Below are positions 18,772 to 26,489 of a DNA stretch of 64,000 nucleotides, piece by piece. The stretch comes from CAYLLT01 sp964384465 (GTDB lineage Bacteria; Planctomycetota; Phycisphaerae; UBA1845; PWPN01), in the NCBI GenBank assembly GCA_964384465.1, contig CAYLLT010000019.1:3641-67640 (forward strand). The letters are read 5' to 3'. Every line of letters starts with the position of its first letter. Positions within the stretch are counted from its first letter, which is position 1. Below the pieces are notes generated by a model. It did no database searches and was not told where the DNA came from. It worked only from the letters and a program-made list of their open reading frames with translations. Made by a program: the position numbers and the translations under genes.

Positions 18772-19941
18772 TCAGGCATTTACGAGAATGGATTCGAGGA
18801 AATTCAAAGCGTCGACGACGCCGGGCGGCTGGGCATCGAGGGCCGATAGGGCTTGTTGACACATTGTGACCTGTCGTTGCGTGAACGGCGATCGCCATGT
18901 TCGCCAGCCGGTCAGGCCGGCACACTCAAGGATACGCTCGCGAAACAGATCGATCCCTTCCCGCGTGAGGGCGCTGACCCGTACCGCACGATCACCAGCC
19001 CGGCGAATAAGGTCCATCTGTTCGGGATGGATCGCTTGATCGCATTTGTTCCACACCAGCAGATCCGGGGCATCGGCGCGTTCGTCTGGAATGGGAGCCG
19101 CGGAGGCATCGAACAACTGCACGACCAGATCGCCGGTCTCCAGTTGCTGACGTGTCCGCCGGATGGCCTCCTGCTCGATGGGATCATCGGATTCGCGCAC
19201 GCCGGCGGTATCGACGATGGTGAAGGGCACGCCGTCGATGGCCGCCGGATGCTCGACGAAGTCGCGCGTGGTGCCCGGCGCCTCGCTGACGATCGCGCTT
19301 TCGCGCTCGGCCAGAGCGTTCGCCAGCGTCGACTTGCCGACATTCGGCCGGCCAAGCAGCACGACGCGCACGCCATCCAGCAGATACTGCACTCTTTCTG
19401 CGCCGCTGCACAGCTCGTCGAGTGCGCTGCGTGCGGGCGCCAGATTTCCCGCGGTGATCGCGTCACGGATGCGCTCGATTTCATGCGACAGATGCTCCTT
19501 CATTTCGAGCACCCACGCCGCCACGGCCCGCGTTTTGACCTTCAGCAGGATCGCCAGCGCTTCCTGCTCGATCCGGTTGGCTTCCGGCCAGCTCTCCGCG
19601 AGCAATTCGCTCCCCTCTACGATTTTTACGCCACTCTGCTTCAACCGCAGCAGGACACGCTGGACGATTCTAGGCCCGCCGTGCAGACTGAGATCGACGA
19701 CGTACTCGCCGTTGGGCAACCGGCGTATCGAAACCAGCGCGTCATCGATCACTTCCTGACCATCCATGAATCGACAAAGGCGCAGCTCCCCAGCGTCCAT
19801 CTTTTCGAGATCGAGCGGGCGCCTGGATTTGAGCAATGGAGCGAGGACGGATGCGGCCGACGGGCCGACGATCTGCACGACCGCCACGCCGCCGGCGGCG
19901 GGTGCCGTCACGCAGGCCGCTCGGAGCAGGTCACTCGTCAT
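18772..19941 (-). CDS. MnmE/TrmE-like GTPase lacking the C-terminal catalytic Cys motif
   Basis: Protein of 389 residues, shorter than canonical MnmE (about 450). The N-terminal formyl-folate-binding-like domain is recognisable (VTAPAAGGVAVVQIVGPSA) but reduced. The GTPase domain is complete: G1 GRPNVGKST (197-205), G2 TTRD, G3 DTAG, G4 NKCD. In genuine MnmE the protein ends in a conserved Cys-x-Gly-Lys whose Cys acts in tRNA U34 modification; here the end is DALNFLESILVNA with no such motif, so tRNA modification by the standard route is doubtful. It overlaps coaX by 11 bp and is the last gene of the rpmA-obg-coaX run. It may be a second, divergent paralogue with regulatory function. Confidence 0.82.
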   Translation of the reverse strand: MTSDLLRAACVTAPAAGGVAVVQIVGPSAASVLAPLLKSRRPLDLEKMDAGELRLCRFMDGQEVIDDALVSIRRLPNGEYVVDLSLHGGPRIVQRVLLRLKQSGVKIVEGSELLAESWPEANRIEQEALAILLKVKTRAVAAWVLEMKEHLSHEIERIRDAITAGNLAPARSALDELCSGAERVQYLLDGVRVVLLGRPNVGKSTLANALAERESAIVSEAPGTTRDFVEHPAAIDGVPFTIVDTAGVRESDDPIEQEAIRRTRQQLETGDLVVQLFDASAAPIPDERADAPDLLVWNKCDQAIHPEQMDLIRRAGDRAVRVSALTREGIDLFRERILECAGLTGWRTWRSPFTQRQVTMCQQALSALDAQPPGVVDALNFLESILVNA

Positions 19942-20731
19942 CGTCGTTGCGATGCCGCTGATATGCGATCAACAGGCCGTCGAGACACAGGTCGGGCAGC
20001 ACGCGATCGACGAAGTCACATTGACTGGCGACAATTTGCGCGTCGCCGCCGGTCAGCACCAGCGGCGGCCATTTGCCGAGCTGCGTCGCATAACGCTCGG
20101 TGATCTCACGCAGCGCACCGATCATCATGGCATAGATGCCGCCGCGGATGGCGCTCTGTGTGTCTTTGCCGAGTGTCTCGGCCGGCGCAGTCGCCATATC
20201 GACCAGCGGCAGCAGGGCCGTATGCTCGTGAAGCGCGCGGGCCGACAGTGCAAGGCCCGGCAGGATCGTGCCGCCCAGGAACACGCCGTTGTCCGCCACA
20301 AGATCGACGGTCAGCGCGGTACCGAAATCCGCCACCACGCACGCCTGCTTGAAATGTGCAAACGCAGCCGCGGCGGCACACAAACGATCTGTGCCCACTT
20401 TTCGCGGCTCGGCCACCTCCGCATCAATCGGCTGCGGCAACTCCTCGCCGACTACAAGCAGCGGGTCGATCTGATGTTCTTCACACGCTGCCCGCAGACG
20501 CGACAGCACCGGCGGGCACACCGAACCGATCACCACCGCGCGCAGCACGGAACTCGGCAGCTCGTCCCACGCACTGCGCAGCATTTCCACAATCGGCGGC
20601 GTGCTGTCGGCGACGGCGTGCCGGGCCGGGCTGCGTGGACCGCCCGTCCATGTCGCGATCGAGACGCGCGTGTTGCCGATGTTCACCAGCACCAGGTTCG
20701 GCCGTGAGCTGTTCGAGCGGGACGCGATCAC
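19931..20731 (-). CDS. coaX: Type III pantothenate kinase, CoaX family
   Basis: First enzyme of coenzyme A synthesis: phosphorylates pantothenate. The 266-residue protein shows CoaX motifs GTDR (113-116), DFGTALTVD (135-143), GGTILPG (153-159) and GGD near residue 228. The first phosphate motif, normally DxGNT, reads NIGNT at 17-21, so the acidic residue is replaced by Asn. Whether the kinase is fully active is therefore open. The ATG overlaps the obg stop by 4 bp (ATGA), and the 3' end overlaps the MnmE-like gene, so all three are translationally coupled. Confidence 0.87.
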   Translation of the reverse strand: MIASRSNSSRPNLVLVNIGNTRVSIATWTGGPRSPARHAVADSTPPIVEMLRSAWDELPSSVLRAVVIGSVCPPVLSRLRAACEEHQIDPLLVVGEELPQPIDAEVAEPRKVGTDRLCAAAAAFAHFKQACVVADFGTALTVDLVADNGVFLGGTILPGLALSARALHEHTALLPLVDMATAPAETLGKDTQSAIRGGIYAMMIGALREITERYATQLGKWPPLVLTGGDAQIVASQCDFVDRVLPDLCLDGLLIAYQRHRNDDDE

Positions 20732-21858
20732 GCATCATCTCCGGCAGAGGTTTGAGGAGCCGATTCTTCGGAGGTTTCTTCTACTTCCATGTTTTCCATC
20801 GCATCATTCTCGTCGGGGAACGCCTCGATATCAGATGTCTGCGGCGGACTGGCCGGTGCTTTCTCACGTTCCGCTTCGATCATGACCCACAGCCGTTCGC
20901 CCAGCGGCTCCAGGCCCGCTCCGGTGACGCCGCTGATTGGGAGGACCTCCTGCCCCAGCTCCTCGCGCAGGTCGTCGACGGCAGCCAGCGTATCCGACAG
21001 ATCTATTTTATTCGCCGCGATGATTTCCGGCTTGTCGGCCAGCTTCTGTGAGTACTTTTGGAGCTCATTGCGGATGATACGATACGCTTCGGCCGGCCGC
21101 GGCTGTCCCTCGATCGGATGCACATCCACGAGGTGTACGATCACGCGCGTTCGCTCGATGTGCCGAAGGAAGTCGTCGCCCAGGCCGGAACCCTCGTGCG
21201 CCCCTTCGATGAGCCCGGGGATATCGGCCATGACGAAACGCCGGTATCCCGGCAGCTCGACGATGCCCAGTTGCGGCGACAGCGTAGTGAACGGGTAGTC
21301 GGCGATCTTGGGGTGCGCCCGGCTCAGCCGCGACAGCAGCGTGCTCTTTCCGGCGTTGGGCAGGCCGACCAGGCCGACGTCGGCGATCAGCTTCAGTTCG
21401 AGCCGCAACCAGCGCTCCTCCGGCTCCTCGCCCGGCTGAGCGAACCGCGGCGCCTGATAGCGCGAGCTGGCAAAATGGGCGTTGCCTTTGCCGCCCCGGC
21501 CGCCGCGGGCGATGCGCACTTTCATGCCCGGTTTGTCCAGGTCCTTGAGCAGCCGCCCGCTGTCGCGATCGTAAACCAGCGTGCCCGGCGGGACGCGGAT
21601 GATGAGGTCTTTGCCGCTGCGGCCGCTCATGTTCCTGCCTTGTCCGGGCCGCCCGCTGTCAGCGACCCAGTGATGCCGGCCGGTGAAGTCCAGGAGCGTC
21701 GTCACGGACGGGTCGGCATCGAGATAGACGCTGCCACCGTGGCCGCCTTCGCCGCCGTCTGGCCCGCCCTTGGGGATGTATTTCTCTCGACGGAAACTAA
21801 CGCAACCCGCGCCGCCGCTGCCCCCTCGTACGAAGATCTCCGCGAGGTCGATGAACAT
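20728..21858 (-). CDS. obgE: Obg/CgtA ribosome-assembly GTPase
   Basis: Protein of 376 residues with the Gly-rich Obg fold at the N-terminus (FVRGGSGGAGCVSFRREKYIPKGGPDGG, ARGGRGGKGNAHFASS) followed by the GTPase domain: G1 GLPNAGKST, switch region FTT, DIPGLIEGAHEG, NKID. The C-terminal tail from about residue 340 is acidic and low in complexity (DENDAMENMEVEETSEES), as in many Obg proteins. It acts in 50S subunit maturation and the stress response. Gene order rpmA-obg is conserved in bacteria and supports the call. It is followed with 4-bp overlap by coaX. Confidence 0.96.
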   Translation of the reverse strand: MFIDLAEIFVRGGSGGAGCVSFRREKYIPKGGPDGGEGGHGGSVYLDADPSVTTLLDFTGRHHWVADSGRPGQGRNMSGRSGKDLIIRVPPGTLVYDRDSGRLLKDLDKPGMKVRIARGGRGGKGNAHFASSRYQAPRFAQPGEEPEERWLRLELKLIADVGLVGLPNAGKSTLLSRLSRAHPKIADYPFTTLSPQLGIVELPGYRRFVMADIPGLIEGAHEGSGLGDDFLRHIERTRVIVHLVDVHPIEGQPRPAEAYRIIRNELQKYSQKLADKPEIIAANKIDLSDTLAAVDDLREELGQEVLPISGVTGAGLEPLGERLWVMIEAEREKAPASPPQTSDIEAFPDENDAMENMEVEETSEESAPQTSAGDDA

Positions 21859-21947
21859 GGAAACTACCTGCGGCAGCTATGACAAAAGCCCACGGAGTGC
21901 GATCCGTGGGCTTCATGCCGATGAATCACTGTTCAATCGTAGGCCGG

Positions 21948-22196
21948 TCAGTTCAGCGCGCCGGGCACGATCTCCACGCGGCGGCCTTTGAACACCACGG
22001 TACCGTCCGCCAGGGCATAGAGCGTGTCGTCTTTCCCGCGGCCGACGAAGCGACCGGGCAGGAAAGGCGTGCCGCACTGCCGCACGATGATCGATCCGAT
22101 CCGCGCCCGCTCGCCACCGAACAGCTTGACGCCGCGATACTGCGCGTTGCTGTCCCGCCCGTTTCGGGTGGAGCCTTGTCCTTTTTTATGAGCCAT
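21948..22196 (-). CDS. rpmA: 50S ribosomal protein L27
   Basis: Protein of 82 residues starting MAHKKGQGSTRNGRDSNAQY, the classical L27 N-terminus that reaches the peptidyl-transferase centre, and continuing GGERARIGSIIVRQCGT and GRGKDDTLYALADG. GGAGG upstream of the ATG supports the start; a longer frame to 22283 reads through a dispersed palindrome and is not the true N-terminus. Obg follows 89 bp downstream. The L21 gene rplU, normally just upstream, is absent; a palindrome and a gene for a secreted protein are there instead. Confidence 0.96.
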   Translation of the reverse strand: MAHKKGQGSTRNGRDSNAQYRGVKLFGGERARIGSIIVRQCGTPFLPGRFVGRGKDDTLYALADGTVVFKGRRVEIVPGALN

Positions 22197-22218
22197 TGCA
22201 CCTGCCTCCAATTGATCC

Positions 22219-22277
22219 GAGCCGCGACCGTAAGGGAGCGCAATACAGAGACAACCGCTCCCTTGCGGTCGCGGCTC
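22219..22277. repeat. Palindromic repeat, family B copy 2
   Basis: Near-perfect inverted repeat: GAGCCGCGACCGTAAGGG... (22 nt) and its complement separated by a 15-nt loop. One mismatch (A/G, in GTAAGG versus the right arm) breaks the stem. It lies directly upstream of rpmA, where rplU would be expected, and could form a strong hairpin in RNA. Confidence 0.8.
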
Positions 22278-22289
22278 TGTCAACTCCCT

Positions 22290-22940
22290 CTACCGCATGA
22301 TCCACTTCTCGTCGCCGAGCATCCGCTCCGGGACGGCCATCTCGCGTACGCTCTGTCCGCCGGGCAGCTTGTATGGGATCGACAGTGTTTTGCGAAGAAT
22401 AAAATACCTCTTATTTGTATCGCTCTCTGGCTTCCCGGCGTCAAAGACCGGGTTCTTCATCCGCGCCATCTCACCGGAAAGCCCGGCCACATAAACCGTG
22501 AACGAGCGGGCCTTGGGATCGAGGTTCCGCCAGATCGCGACGCTGTGACGTTTGCGATCTTCGCCCCGGAGCAATCGCCCGATCGCCTGCTCCGGCGGGA
22601 CCAGCATCCGATCGCCGGCCCGCCGCTGGATCGCCTTGAACGCCTCCGGGCTGACCTTGATCTCGCTGGGCACTACCTGAAGCGTGTCCGTCACCAACTC
22701 GAACCGAGGGTAGAAGTCCACCTCGCGATCGCTCGAATTCTCGACGGTGTAAAGCATGAACCAGTAAACGACAGGCGTCTTCTCGCCCGGCAGCACGACC
22801 GAGACGCGCTGCGGATCGTGGTAGCGGAAATTCAGCTCCCACGACGTGGGGGCGATCGACGGCTCGGGCACGCCGGACGAGACCGGTATGCCCACAGACG
22901 TTGTTGCGTACAAGCTTAGTAATAGCAATAGGTTATGCAT
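22290..22940 (-). CDS. Secreted protein of unknown function
   Basis: Protein of 216 residues, not recognised. The start is probably ATG 22940 (GGGAAG lies 7 nt upstream); TTG 22946 is also in frame. The N-terminus is hydrophobic (NLLLLLSLYATTSVGIPV), consistent with a signal peptide. The rest is predicted beta-rich with features of an extracellular beta-sandwich: WELNFRYHDPQRVSVVLPGEK, VYWFMLYTVENSSDREVDFYPRFELVTDT, and SFTVYVAGLSGEMARMKNP. No catalytic motif is visible. It is transcribed toward rpmA with only the family B palindrome between, and is divergent from hpt. Confidence 0.65.
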   Translation of the reverse strand: MHNLLLLLSLYATTSVGIPVSSGVPEPSIAPTSWELNFRYHDPQRVSVVLPGEKTPVVYWFMLYTVENSSDREVDFYPRFELVTDTLQVVPSEIKVSPEAFKAIQRRAGDRMLVPPEQAIGRLLRGEDRKRHSVAIWRNLDPKARSFTVYVAGLSGEMARMKNPVFDAGKPESDTNKRYFILRKTLSIPYKLPGGQSVREMAVPERMLGDEKWIMR

Positions 22941-23044
22941 ATCCAAGCTTCCCGGAGAATAACGACCTAAGCCTCACCGATTCTGCGTGCGTTCAATTCT
23001 AGGGCTTTGTGCGGGCACGTCAAGGCATGTTGCACCGCCGCCAG

Positions 23045-23050
23045 TATAAT
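23045..23050 (+). promoter_or_regulatory. Putative -10 box for hpt (leaderless transcript)
   Basis: A perfect TATAAT ends 8 nt before the hpt ATG at 23059, and no Shine-Dalgarno sequence is present in the intervening CCCCTGCC. Transcription would begin at or next to the start codon. A matching -35 element is not evident. Confidence 0.45.
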
Positions 23051-23058
23051 CCCCTGCC

Positions 23059-23607
23059 ATGCAGGACGACATCGACCGAATTCTGATTCCACGCGAGCGG
23101 ATCGCGGAGCGGATCCGCGAGATGGCCGGCGAGATCGCGCGAATGTACGCCGATGACCCCGAGGCCGGTTTGACGCTGGTGACCATCCTGTCCGGCTCGC
23201 TCATCTTTCTGGCGGACCTCATCCGGCAGATGCCGCTGCGCATGAAGATCGGCCTGGTCACCGTGTCGAGCTATCGCGGAGCCACGACCGAATCGCGCGG
23301 GGCGATGATGCTGAAGGACCTGAACGTGGAGATCGCCGGGCGGCACGTTCTGGTAATCGACGACATTCTCGATACCGGCGGCACACTGCGCATGGTGCGG
23401 CAGCGGCTGGAGTGGTTCGGCCCCAAGTCGATCCGCACCTGCGTGCTGTTGCGCAAGCCCGACAAGGCGCCGCCGGACGTGACGGCCGATTTCGTGGGCT
23501 TCGATATCGAGGACGTTTTCGTCGTCGGGTACGGGTTGGATTACAATGATCTCTATCGTAATCTGCCGGATATTGGTGTCCTCCGCAGGGAGCTATATCA
23601 ATCCTGA
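23059..23607 (+). CDS. hpt: Hypoxanthine phosphoribosyltransferase
   Basis: Purine salvage enzyme converting hypoxanthine or guanine plus PRPP to IMP or GMP. The 182-residue protein has the PRPP-binding loop VLVIDDILDTGGT, the flexible-loop region VTVSSYRGATTESRG and the base-binding C-terminal segment DFVGFDIEDVFVVGYGLDYNDLYRNLPDIGVL, all typical of bacterial HPRT. Length is normal. The start at ATG 23059 follows a TATAAT box by 8 nt. Confidence 0.96.
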   Translation: MQDDIDRILIPRERIAERIREMAGEIARMYADDPEAGLTLVTILSGSLIFLADLIRQMPLRMKIGLVTVSSYRGATTESRGAMMLKDLNVEIAGRHVLVIDDILDTGGTLRMVRQRLEWFGPKSIRTCVLLRKPDKAPPDVTADFVGFDIEDVFVVGYGLDYNDLYRNLPDIGVLRRELYQS

Positions 23608-23612
23608 ACCGG

Positions 23613-24311
23613 ATGATTCACCACGAAGACACGGAGACACGGAGAATGCGTTGCGAATCGCAAATTGCGGATTGCGAATTGAGATTACGAGCATCGAACG
23701 CGCATTCTTCAATCCGCAATTCGCAATCCGCAATCCGCAATCAATATCCCCGCCCGCTGTTCACCGAAGCCGGCGGCGCCCAGCCCGAAGCCATCGCCGC
23801 TGAGGAACTGCTGCCCGCGCATCTACTGGACGGCGGCGAGATCGTCATCCTGGCCATCAAACCGTCGTTATGGTTTGTCATTTTCATGTCCTTCCGGTGG
23901 CTGGCCGCTATGGTGTTCGTGATCCTGCTGGCAGGCTGGGCCGGGCAGCGGTTCGCGTTCCTGAACACCGTGATGATCGTGCAGGCGGCTTCGGTGCTGG
24001 GCGCGGGACGGGTCGGCTTCGCTTTATTGCAGTGGGTCTCGCGGCTGTACGTGCTGACCAACCGCCGGATCCTGCGGCTGACCGGAATCTTTAACGTCGA
24101 TCTTTTCGAGTGCCCGCTGACCAAGATTCAGAATACGTACCTGACGCTGGCGTGGTACGAGCGGCTGACCGGCGTCGGCACCATTTCGTTCGCCACGGCG
24201 GGCACCGGCGGCATCGAGGCGTCGTGGAGCAACGTCAACAACCCGCTCGAAGTGCACGAGCGGGTCCGGTCGGCCATTCATCGTGCGGGCAGGCCCGGCA
24301 ATGGATTATGA
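23613..24311 (+). CDS. Membrane protein with bacterial PH-like domain; N-terminus uncertain
   Basis: Protein of 232 residues if started at ATG 23613. Residues 1-45 come from two repetitive elements (HHEDTETRR, then IADCELRL...RNSQSAIRN) and are probably not original. The conserved part begins near LFTEAGGAQPEAIAAEELLPAHLLDGGEIVILAIKPSLWF, continues with two membrane helices (WLAAMVFVILLAGWAG, TVMIVQAASVLGAG) and ends with a bPH_2-type domain: YVLTNRRILRLTGIFNVDLFECPLTKIQNTYL and ERLTGVGTISFATAGTGG. Such proteins are poorly characterised membrane components. Either the gene uses a non-ATG start near 23750 or repeat insertion replaced its beginning. The stop overlaps the next gene by 11 bp. Confidence 0.7.
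   Translation: MIHHEDTETRRMRCESQIADCELRLRASNAHSSIRNSQSAIRNQYPRPLFTEAGGAQPEAIAAEELLPAHLLDGGEIVILAIKPSLWFVIFMSFRWLAAMVFVILLAGWAGQRFAFLNTVMIVQAASVLGAGRVGFALLQWVSRLYVLTNRRILRLTGIFNVDLFECPLTKIQNTYLTLAWYERLTGVGTISFATAGTGGIEASWSNVNNPLEVHERVRSAIHRAGRPGNGL
23622..23743. repeat. Two dispersed-type repeats at the start of the bPH gene
   Basis: CACGAAGACACGGAGACACGGAGA (purine-rich, 23622 onward) is followed by an inverted repeat in which GCAAATTGCGGATTGCG (left, about 23660-23680) pairs with AATTCGCAATCCGCAATC-type sequence (right, about 23716-23743). Both have the simple internal periodicity of intergenic elements, but here they lie within the only ATG-started frame of the next gene. Confidence 0.55.
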
Positions 24312-25383
24312 TTCCACGCCGCCAGTCTCGGCCACGTCATCCAGCCTCCGGCATGCCGGGGGTTACGCCGCTTACCGACGATTGTTGTTGACCTTGCTCG
24401 CTGTATACGCGGCCATGGCGATGCTGTCCGGTCTGGACACGCAGCGCGAGCCGCTGAACCCGCGGCTCTGGCGGTTCGATGTGCCGCGCTTCGTCGTACA
24501 GGAGCGGCCGGGCGGCGGCTGGGCGTTCAACAGTTACAACCAGCGAAAGATTCTGGAGCAGGCGGCGATCAACCTCACGCTCGGCGCCGGCATGACTTTC
24601 GTCATTCTCACCGGCGGCATCGACCTGTCCGTCGGTTCGCTGCTGGCGCTGTGTAATGTCATCTTCGTCCTGGCGCTCCAACGATATGGCAGTGATGGGT
24701 CATTGACGTTGAATGGTTTCGGAGCCGCGGTGCTGGCTTGCCTCTTCGCGGGGCTCCTCTGCGGCGCCGCCAACGGCTGGCTCGCGGTCGCGCTGCGGAT
24801 CCCTTCATTCATCGTGACGCTGGGCACGCTTCTGGTCATACGCGGCCTCGCCTACTGGGTCAGCGGCGGCGAAACCAAACTGCTCTCGTGTCCCGGCACG
24901 CTGACGGTCGCGATCCCCATCGGCGTTTCGCTGCTGTCGGTCGTGGTGTCGGGGATATTCCTCGCGGCGACGGCCGGCGGGCGGCGAGTCTACGCGGTCG
25001 GCGGCAACCTGCTGGCCTCGGAGTATGCCGGCGTGCGGACGCAGCGCGTGCGCGTGCTGTGCTTCGCCTTCAGCGGCCTGTGCGCGGGCCTGGCTGGAAT
25101 CATTTACTGGTCGCGCACCTCGACCGGCAGTTACACCGCCGGCGAAGGCGCCGAACTCTACGCCATCGCCGCTGTCGTCCTCGGCGGCACGCGCCTGGCC
25201 GGCGGTGAGGGCACCATCGTCGGCACGCTCATCGGCGCCCTCATCATGGCCGTCCTGGCCAACGGCCTCAACACCGCCGGCGTCCACGAACTCACGCAAA
25301 AAATCATTGTCGGTTGTGTTCTCATCCTCGCCGCGTACATTGACAGCCGGCGCGGCGGCCGCGTTGCCGGCGTCGTCACCTGA
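24301..25383 (+). CDS. RbsC-like ABC transporter permease
   Basis: Integral membrane protein of 360 residues of the ribose/galactose/autoinducer-2 permease class. Several membrane helices are visible, with the family hallmarks MTFVILTGGIDLSVGSLLAL, LRIPSFIVTLGTLLVIRGLAYWVSGG, VYAVGGNLLASEYAGVRTQRV and GGTRLAGGEGTIVGTLIGALIMAVLANGLN. The ATG at 24301 overlaps the end of the bPH gene and replaces an upstream GTG. A cognate binding lipoprotein is encoded at 26490, but between them lie three unrelated small genes and no ATPase gene is present, so the ATPase must be elsewhere or shared. Confidence 0.9.
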   Translation: MDYDSTPPVSATSSSLRHAGGYAAYRRLLLTLLAVYAAMAMLSGLDTQREPLNPRLWRFDVPRFVVQERPGGGWAFNSYNQRKILEQAAINLTLGAGMTFVILTGGIDLSVGSLLALCNVIFVLALQRYGSDGSLTLNGFGAAVLACLFAGLLCGAANGWLAVALRIPSFIVTLGTLLVIRGLAYWVSGGETKLLSCPGTLTVAIPIGVSLLSVVVSGIFLAATAGGRRVYAVGGNLLASEYAGVRTQRVRVLCFAFSGLCAGLAGIIYWSRTSTGSYTAGEGAELYAIAAVVLGGTRLAGGEGTIVGTLIGALIMAVLANGLNTAGVHELTQKIIVGCVLILAAYIDSRRGGRVAGVVT

Positions 25384-25483
25384 GGACATGTTCAATTGGA
25401 CAAGATCAAAGCTTATAATCAAGTGAACGCGAGGCACGGATATCCGCCTCTGACCATCCTTTCTCCGAGGGAGGTGATGCGCG

Positions 25484-25684
25484 ATGAGTGAGAAGCTGGC
25501 CCAATCGATCGACTGCCTGGCCATGAAGGATCGCATCCAGCAGAAGATCTACGAAGAGATCAAGGACCTTACGCCCGAGGAGGAGATTGCGTACTTTCGG
25601 CGCAAGGTCGAGTCCGGCCCATTCGCCGAGATGTGGCGTCGGCTTAAGGACGCTCCGACAGTTCAGCCGAAGCCCCAGCCCTGA
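25484..25684 (+). CDS. Small acidic helical protein, tandem copy 1 (66 aa)
   Basis: Unrecognised small protein. It and the next gene share the core DCLAMKDRIQ-x-x-IYEEIKDL-x-x-EE-x-IAY-x-RRK-x-E-x-GP-x-AE-x-W-x-R-x-K, about 75 percent identical over 50 residues. The pattern suggests two or three amphipathic helices. A good Shine-Dalgarno (GGGAGGTGA, 25468-25476) precedes the ATG. It lies in a sugar-transport neighbourhood between permease and binding-protein genes. No membrane segment or catalytic motif is seen; possible roles include an antitoxin or a regulator peptide, but that is only a guess. Confidence 0.65.
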   Translation: MSEKLAQSIDCLAMKDRIQQKIYEEIKDLTPEEEIAYFRRKVESGPFAEMWRRLKDAPTVQPKPQP

Positions 25685-25717
25685 GGTTTCGGGCTACAAC
25701 TCGACTGGGTGAGTGCC

Positions 25718-25915
25718 ATGTACGACCTAATCGATTGCCTGGCCATGAAGGATCGCATTCAGGAAGAGATCTACGAAGAGATCAAGGATCTGTCGGTCGA
25801 AGAGCAGATCGCCTACTATCGCCGCAAGGCAGAGACCGGTCCGCTGGCCGAGTTCTGGAAGCGGATCAAGGCTGCGAATCGGCAGTCCGAGCCGGCCTCG
25901 ACGCCGCCGACCTGA
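25718..25915 (+). CDS. Small acidic helical protein, tandem copy 2 (65 aa)
   Basis: Second copy of the preceding gene, with IDCLAMKDRIQEEIYEEIKD as its most conserved segment. A GTG at 25709 is also in frame; ATG 25718 gives better alignment with copy 1. Only 33 bp separate the two genes. Nucleotide identity is very high in the first 65 bases of the core, pointing to recent tandem duplication. The C-termini differ in sequence but both are Pro/polar tails (VQPKPQP and QSEPASTPPT). Confidence 0.65.
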   Translation: MYDLIDCLAMKDRIQEEIYEEIKDLSVEEQIAYYRRKAETGPLAEFWKRIKAANRQSEPASTPPT

Positions 25916-26021
25916 GCACCGGGCCGACCATCACACGTTTCAGCAATCCAGTTGCGTTCTCAACAGAACCGCGTACATTGCCGGCGGGATGGTTCTGCCG
26001 CTCCGCTGTAGGAAACCCATC

Positions 26022-26465
26022 ATGAGCAAGCGAAATCGGGTCGTACTTGTCGCCGCAATCGCATGCTTGGGCCTGATCGCCCTGACTGTAACTGTGATGC
26101 GAGGACCCCTCATGACAGCGCGAGTTGGCGCCACAGTGACAAAATCCCAAGCTCAATGCCACGTGCTTGGGATAGCGCTGCAAGTGTTCAGGAACGACCA
26201 TGGAAGGTGGCCATCTGAAGATGAAGGGCTGGATGCCCTGCTGAATGATCCGAATGGCCCGTACGTTGAGTCTTCCTCGGCTCTCATTGACCCTTGGGGA
26301 CAGAGGATACGCTATCGGGTATCCTCGGATGGAACGGCCAGCGTATCGTCGCTTGGTGCCGACAAATCGATCGGCGGAATTGGCATTGATTCGGATATTG
26401 TCGTCACGGTTAGCGTGCCAACGACGCAGCCCAATCGATCAGCCACGACACGTTCTGCATACTGA
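26022..26465 (+). CDS. GspG-like protein without a prepilin leader
   Basis: Protein of 147 residues with one N-terminal membrane helix (VVLVAAIACLGLIALTVTVM) and a C-terminal domain of the major type II secretion pseudopilin kind: FRNDHGRWPSEDEGLDALLNDPNGPYV, DPWGQRIRYR and SLGADKSIGGIGIDSDIVV. The prepilin peptidase motif (K/R-G-F-T-L-I-E) before the helix is missing: the N-terminus is MSKRNRVVL. It may therefore be an anchored GspG-fold protein rather than a processed pilin subunit. AGGAAAC precedes ATG 26022. It is directly upstream of the binding-lipoprotein gene (24 bp). Confidence 0.72.
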   Translation: MSKRNRVVLVAAIACLGLIALTVTVMRGPLMTARVGATVTKSQAQCHVLGIALQVFRNDHGRWPSEDEGLDALLNDPNGPYVESSSALIDPWGQRIRYRVSSDGTASVSSLGADKSIGGIGIDSDIVVTVSVPTTQPNRSATTRSAY

Positions 26466-26489
26466 ATCTGCGTTGAAAGGGAGCCATTC

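Noticed and set aside
22197..22283. N-terminal extension of L27
   Set aside because: Encoded by the family B palindrome; GGAGG and the canonical L27 start are at 22196.
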